Assembly: GCA_028877005.1 (NCBI GenBank)
Contig: JAGWPI010000234.1
Location: 1 to 7,648 of the forward strand
DNA from: Bacteroidota bacterium
Lineage (GTDB): Bacteria; Bacteroidota; Bacteroidia; Chitinophagales; Chitinophagaceae
Reading direction: 5' to 3'
Length of the DNA stretch: 7,648 nucleotides
Both the position numbers and the translations under genes were made by a program. Below the pieces are notes generated by a model. It did not search any database, was not told the DNA's origin, and saw only the letters and a program-made list of their open reading frames with translations. The stretch's first letter is position 1. Every line of letters starts with the position of its first letter. Below are positions 6,179-7,648 of the stretch, piece by piece.

Positions 6179-7648
6179 ATGCCAACTCCAACCAAATCAC
6201 ACAAACTCAACATTGATTTAATAGATAGTTTTGAAAAAATTACCGTAAAAATTTTTGACAGTTCTGATGATGGATCTTTTTTTGTTGCACAAAAAATTGC
6301 TGCATTAATAAAAGAAAAACAGGCCAAAAATGAAAATTGTGTATTAGGCTTAGCCACAGGTTCTACCCCTTTACGCTTATATACCCATTTGGTGAATTTA
6401 CACAGAAATGAAGGTTTAAGTTTTAAGAATGTAATTACTTTTAATTTAGATGAATATTATCCAATAGAGCGAGATGCTCTACAAAGCTATTGGAATTACA
6501 TGCATAGGCATCTATTCAATCATATTGATATTTTACCCGAAAATATTCACTTGCCTAATGGAGAGCTTTCTAAGGAAGAAGCTAAAAAGGCTTGTGAAAC
6601 ATATGAACAAATGATTGAAGCTGTTGGAGGCATTGATTTACAAATTTTAGGCATTGGCACCAACGGACATATAGGGTTTAATGAACCGGGTTCAAGTATT
6701 TTTTCAAAAACTAGATTGGTGTCATTAGATAACTCTACCCGTATTAATAATGCTTATGAATTTCAAAATATTTCTGAAGTGCCAAGAATGGCCATTACTA
6801 TGGGCATAAGCACAATATTAAAAGCCAAAAAAATTCTCCTTATGGCATGGGGATTAAAAGCCCCCATTATTGCTAAAAGTGTAGAGGGTGCAGTAACTGA
6901 ACAAATCCCTGCTAGTATTTTACAACAACATAATGATTGCACTTTTGTAATAGATGAAAGTGCAGCAGCAGAACTTACACGAATCAAATCTCCTTGGTTA
7001 ACAGGCGAAGTGGAATGGACTGCTAAAATGATTAAACGAGCTGTTGTAAATATGGCATTGAAATTAAATAAACCCGTATTAAGCCTTACCACACACGATT
7101 ATAATGAAAACGGCTTAAGCGATTTATTGGTAGAAAAAGGCGATGCCTATGATATAAATCTTCAGGTTTATTATATGCTTCGCGATAGTATTACAGGTTG
7201 GCCGGGCGGTAAGCCTGATACAGTTATCCCGAATCATCCGGAAAGAAGTACACCTTACCCCAAAACTTGTTTAATTTTTTCGCCACATCCTGATGATGAT
7301 ATCATTAGTATGGGAGGTACTTTTATGCGCCTTCACGATCAAGGGCATGATGTACATGTAGGTTACCAAGCTAGCGGAAACATTGCAGTAACAGATGAGT
7401 TTGTAACCCGATTTTTAGATTTTGCAGTGGGGTTTGAAGAACAATTTGGGATTGATAACAAGAAAAGTGAACAAATACTTTCAGAAGCCAAACGATTTTT
7501 AGCTTCAAAGAAAAAAAATGAAATTGATACACCCGAAATTAGAGCCATTAAAGGTTTAATAAGAAGATGTGAAGCACGTGCTACCTGCAGGTATGTTGGC
7601 ATTGGTGATGCAAATGCTCATTTTATGAACTTGCCTTTTTATGAAACA
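6179..7648 (+). CDS. nagB: Glucosamine-6-phosphate deaminase fused to PIG-L/LmbE-type deacetylase domain, 3'-truncated
   Basis: The frame is open from the ATG at 6179 to the window end (490 codons, no stop), so the C-terminus is missing. Residues about 22-270 form a NagB isomerase/deaminase domain, which converts glucosamine-6-phosphate to fructose-6-phosphate and ammonia. Its landmarks are the phosphate loop ATGSTP (59-64), NLDEY with Asp91 (89-93), and NGHIGFNEP with His164 and Glu169 (162-170). These align with E. coli Asp72, His143 and Glu148; E. coli Asp141 is Asn162 here, as in other bacterial NagB. A linker of about 90 residues (271-361, including GWPGGKP) leads to a PIG-L/LmbE domain starting at LIFSPHPDDD (365-374), whose His-Pro-Asp-Asp motif binds metal in N-acetylglucosaminyl deacetylases. 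Bacteroidota homologues with this architecture have about 660 residues, so roughly 170 are unseen. No Shine-Dalgarno is present; 6179 is the first in-frame ATG after the preceding gene and suits the domain start. It is cytosolic (no signal peptide) and probably controlled from the palindrome 65 bases upstream. Confidence 0.92.
   Translation, partial: MPTPTKSHKLNIDLIDSFEKITVKIFDSSDDGSFFVAQKIAALIKEKQAKNENCVLGLATGSTPLRLYTHLVNLHRNEGLSFKNVITFNLDEYYPIERDALQSYWNYMHRHLFNHIDILPENIHLPNGELSKEEAKKACETYEQMIEAVGGIDLQILGIGTNGHIGFNEPGSSIFSKTRLVSLDNSTRINNAYEFQNISEVPRMAITMGISTILKAKKILLMAWGLKAPIIAKSVEGAVTEQIPASILQQHNDCTFVIDESAAAELTRIKSPWLTGEVEWTAKMIKRAVVNMALKLNKPVLSLTTHDYNENGLSDLLVEKGDAYDINLQVYYMLRDSITGWPGGKPDTVIPNHPERSTPYPKTCLIFSPHPDDDIISMGGTFMRLHDQGHDVHVGYQASGNIAVTDEFVTRFLDFAVGFEEQFGIDNKKSEQILSEAKRFLASKKKNEIDTPEIRAIKGLIRRCEARATCRYVGIGDANAHFMNLPFYET

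Noticed and set aside
6763..7602. Minus-strand open frames of 79 and 109 codons in the 3' region
   Set aside because: They lie antisense to the NagB-PIG-L gene, which runs unbroken through the region with conserved motifs.

Overview
The window looks like a low-GC chromosomal segment from a member of the Bacteroidota, most plausibly a Chitinophagaceae/Sphingobacteriia-type organism. The evidence is as follows. Both secreted proteins have short signal peptides that end in Ala followed by Gln, the 'Q-rule' pattern of this phylum. No Shine-Dalgarno sequence precedes any start codon. A NagB domain is fused to a PIG-L/LmbE domain, an architecture I associate with Bacteroidota. A TAnnTTTG-like -7 box may precede the last gene. 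The genus is inference; no rRNA or other marker is present.

Layout, all on the + strand. (1) Bases 2-901 are the 3' part of an ATP-dependent 6-phosphofructokinase; the start lies upstream of the window. (2) Bases 931-2424 are a complete pyruvate kinase, 29 bases after pfkA and probably co-transcribed with it. It ends in three tandem in-frame stops and is followed by a strong intrinsic terminator (14-bp stem, 4-nt loop). (3) Bases 2511-4367 are an exported alpha/beta hydrolase of the CocE/NonD, peptidase S15 superfamily, with features of the alpha-amino-acid ester hydrolase branch. (4) Bases 4440-6095 are an exported GH20 beta-N-acetylhexosaminidase. Its start is set at the signal peptide rather than at the ATG touching the previous stop. 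(5) Bases 6179-7648 are the first 490 codons of a two-domain glucosamine-6-phosphate deaminase plus PIG-L-type deacetylase protein that runs off the end. A perfect 12-bp palindrome resembling a LacI/PurR-family operator lies between genes 4 and 5.

Taken together the genes suggest amino-sugar use feeding glycolysis. A periplasmic or surface hexosaminidase would release GlcNAc. The NagB domain would turn glucosamine-6-phosphate into fructose-6-phosphate, which PfkA phosphorylates, and pyruvate kinase closes glycolysis. No transporter, sugar kinase or nagA is visible in the window. The role of the CocE-like hydrolase in this scheme is unknown. There is no gene-free stretch longer than 90 bases, and I saw no tRNA, rRNA, CRISPR or mobile element. 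The most interesting points are the NagB-PIG-L fusion with apparently intact NagB catalytic residues, the LacI-type operator next to it, and the AEH-like carboxylate cluster in the hydrolase.
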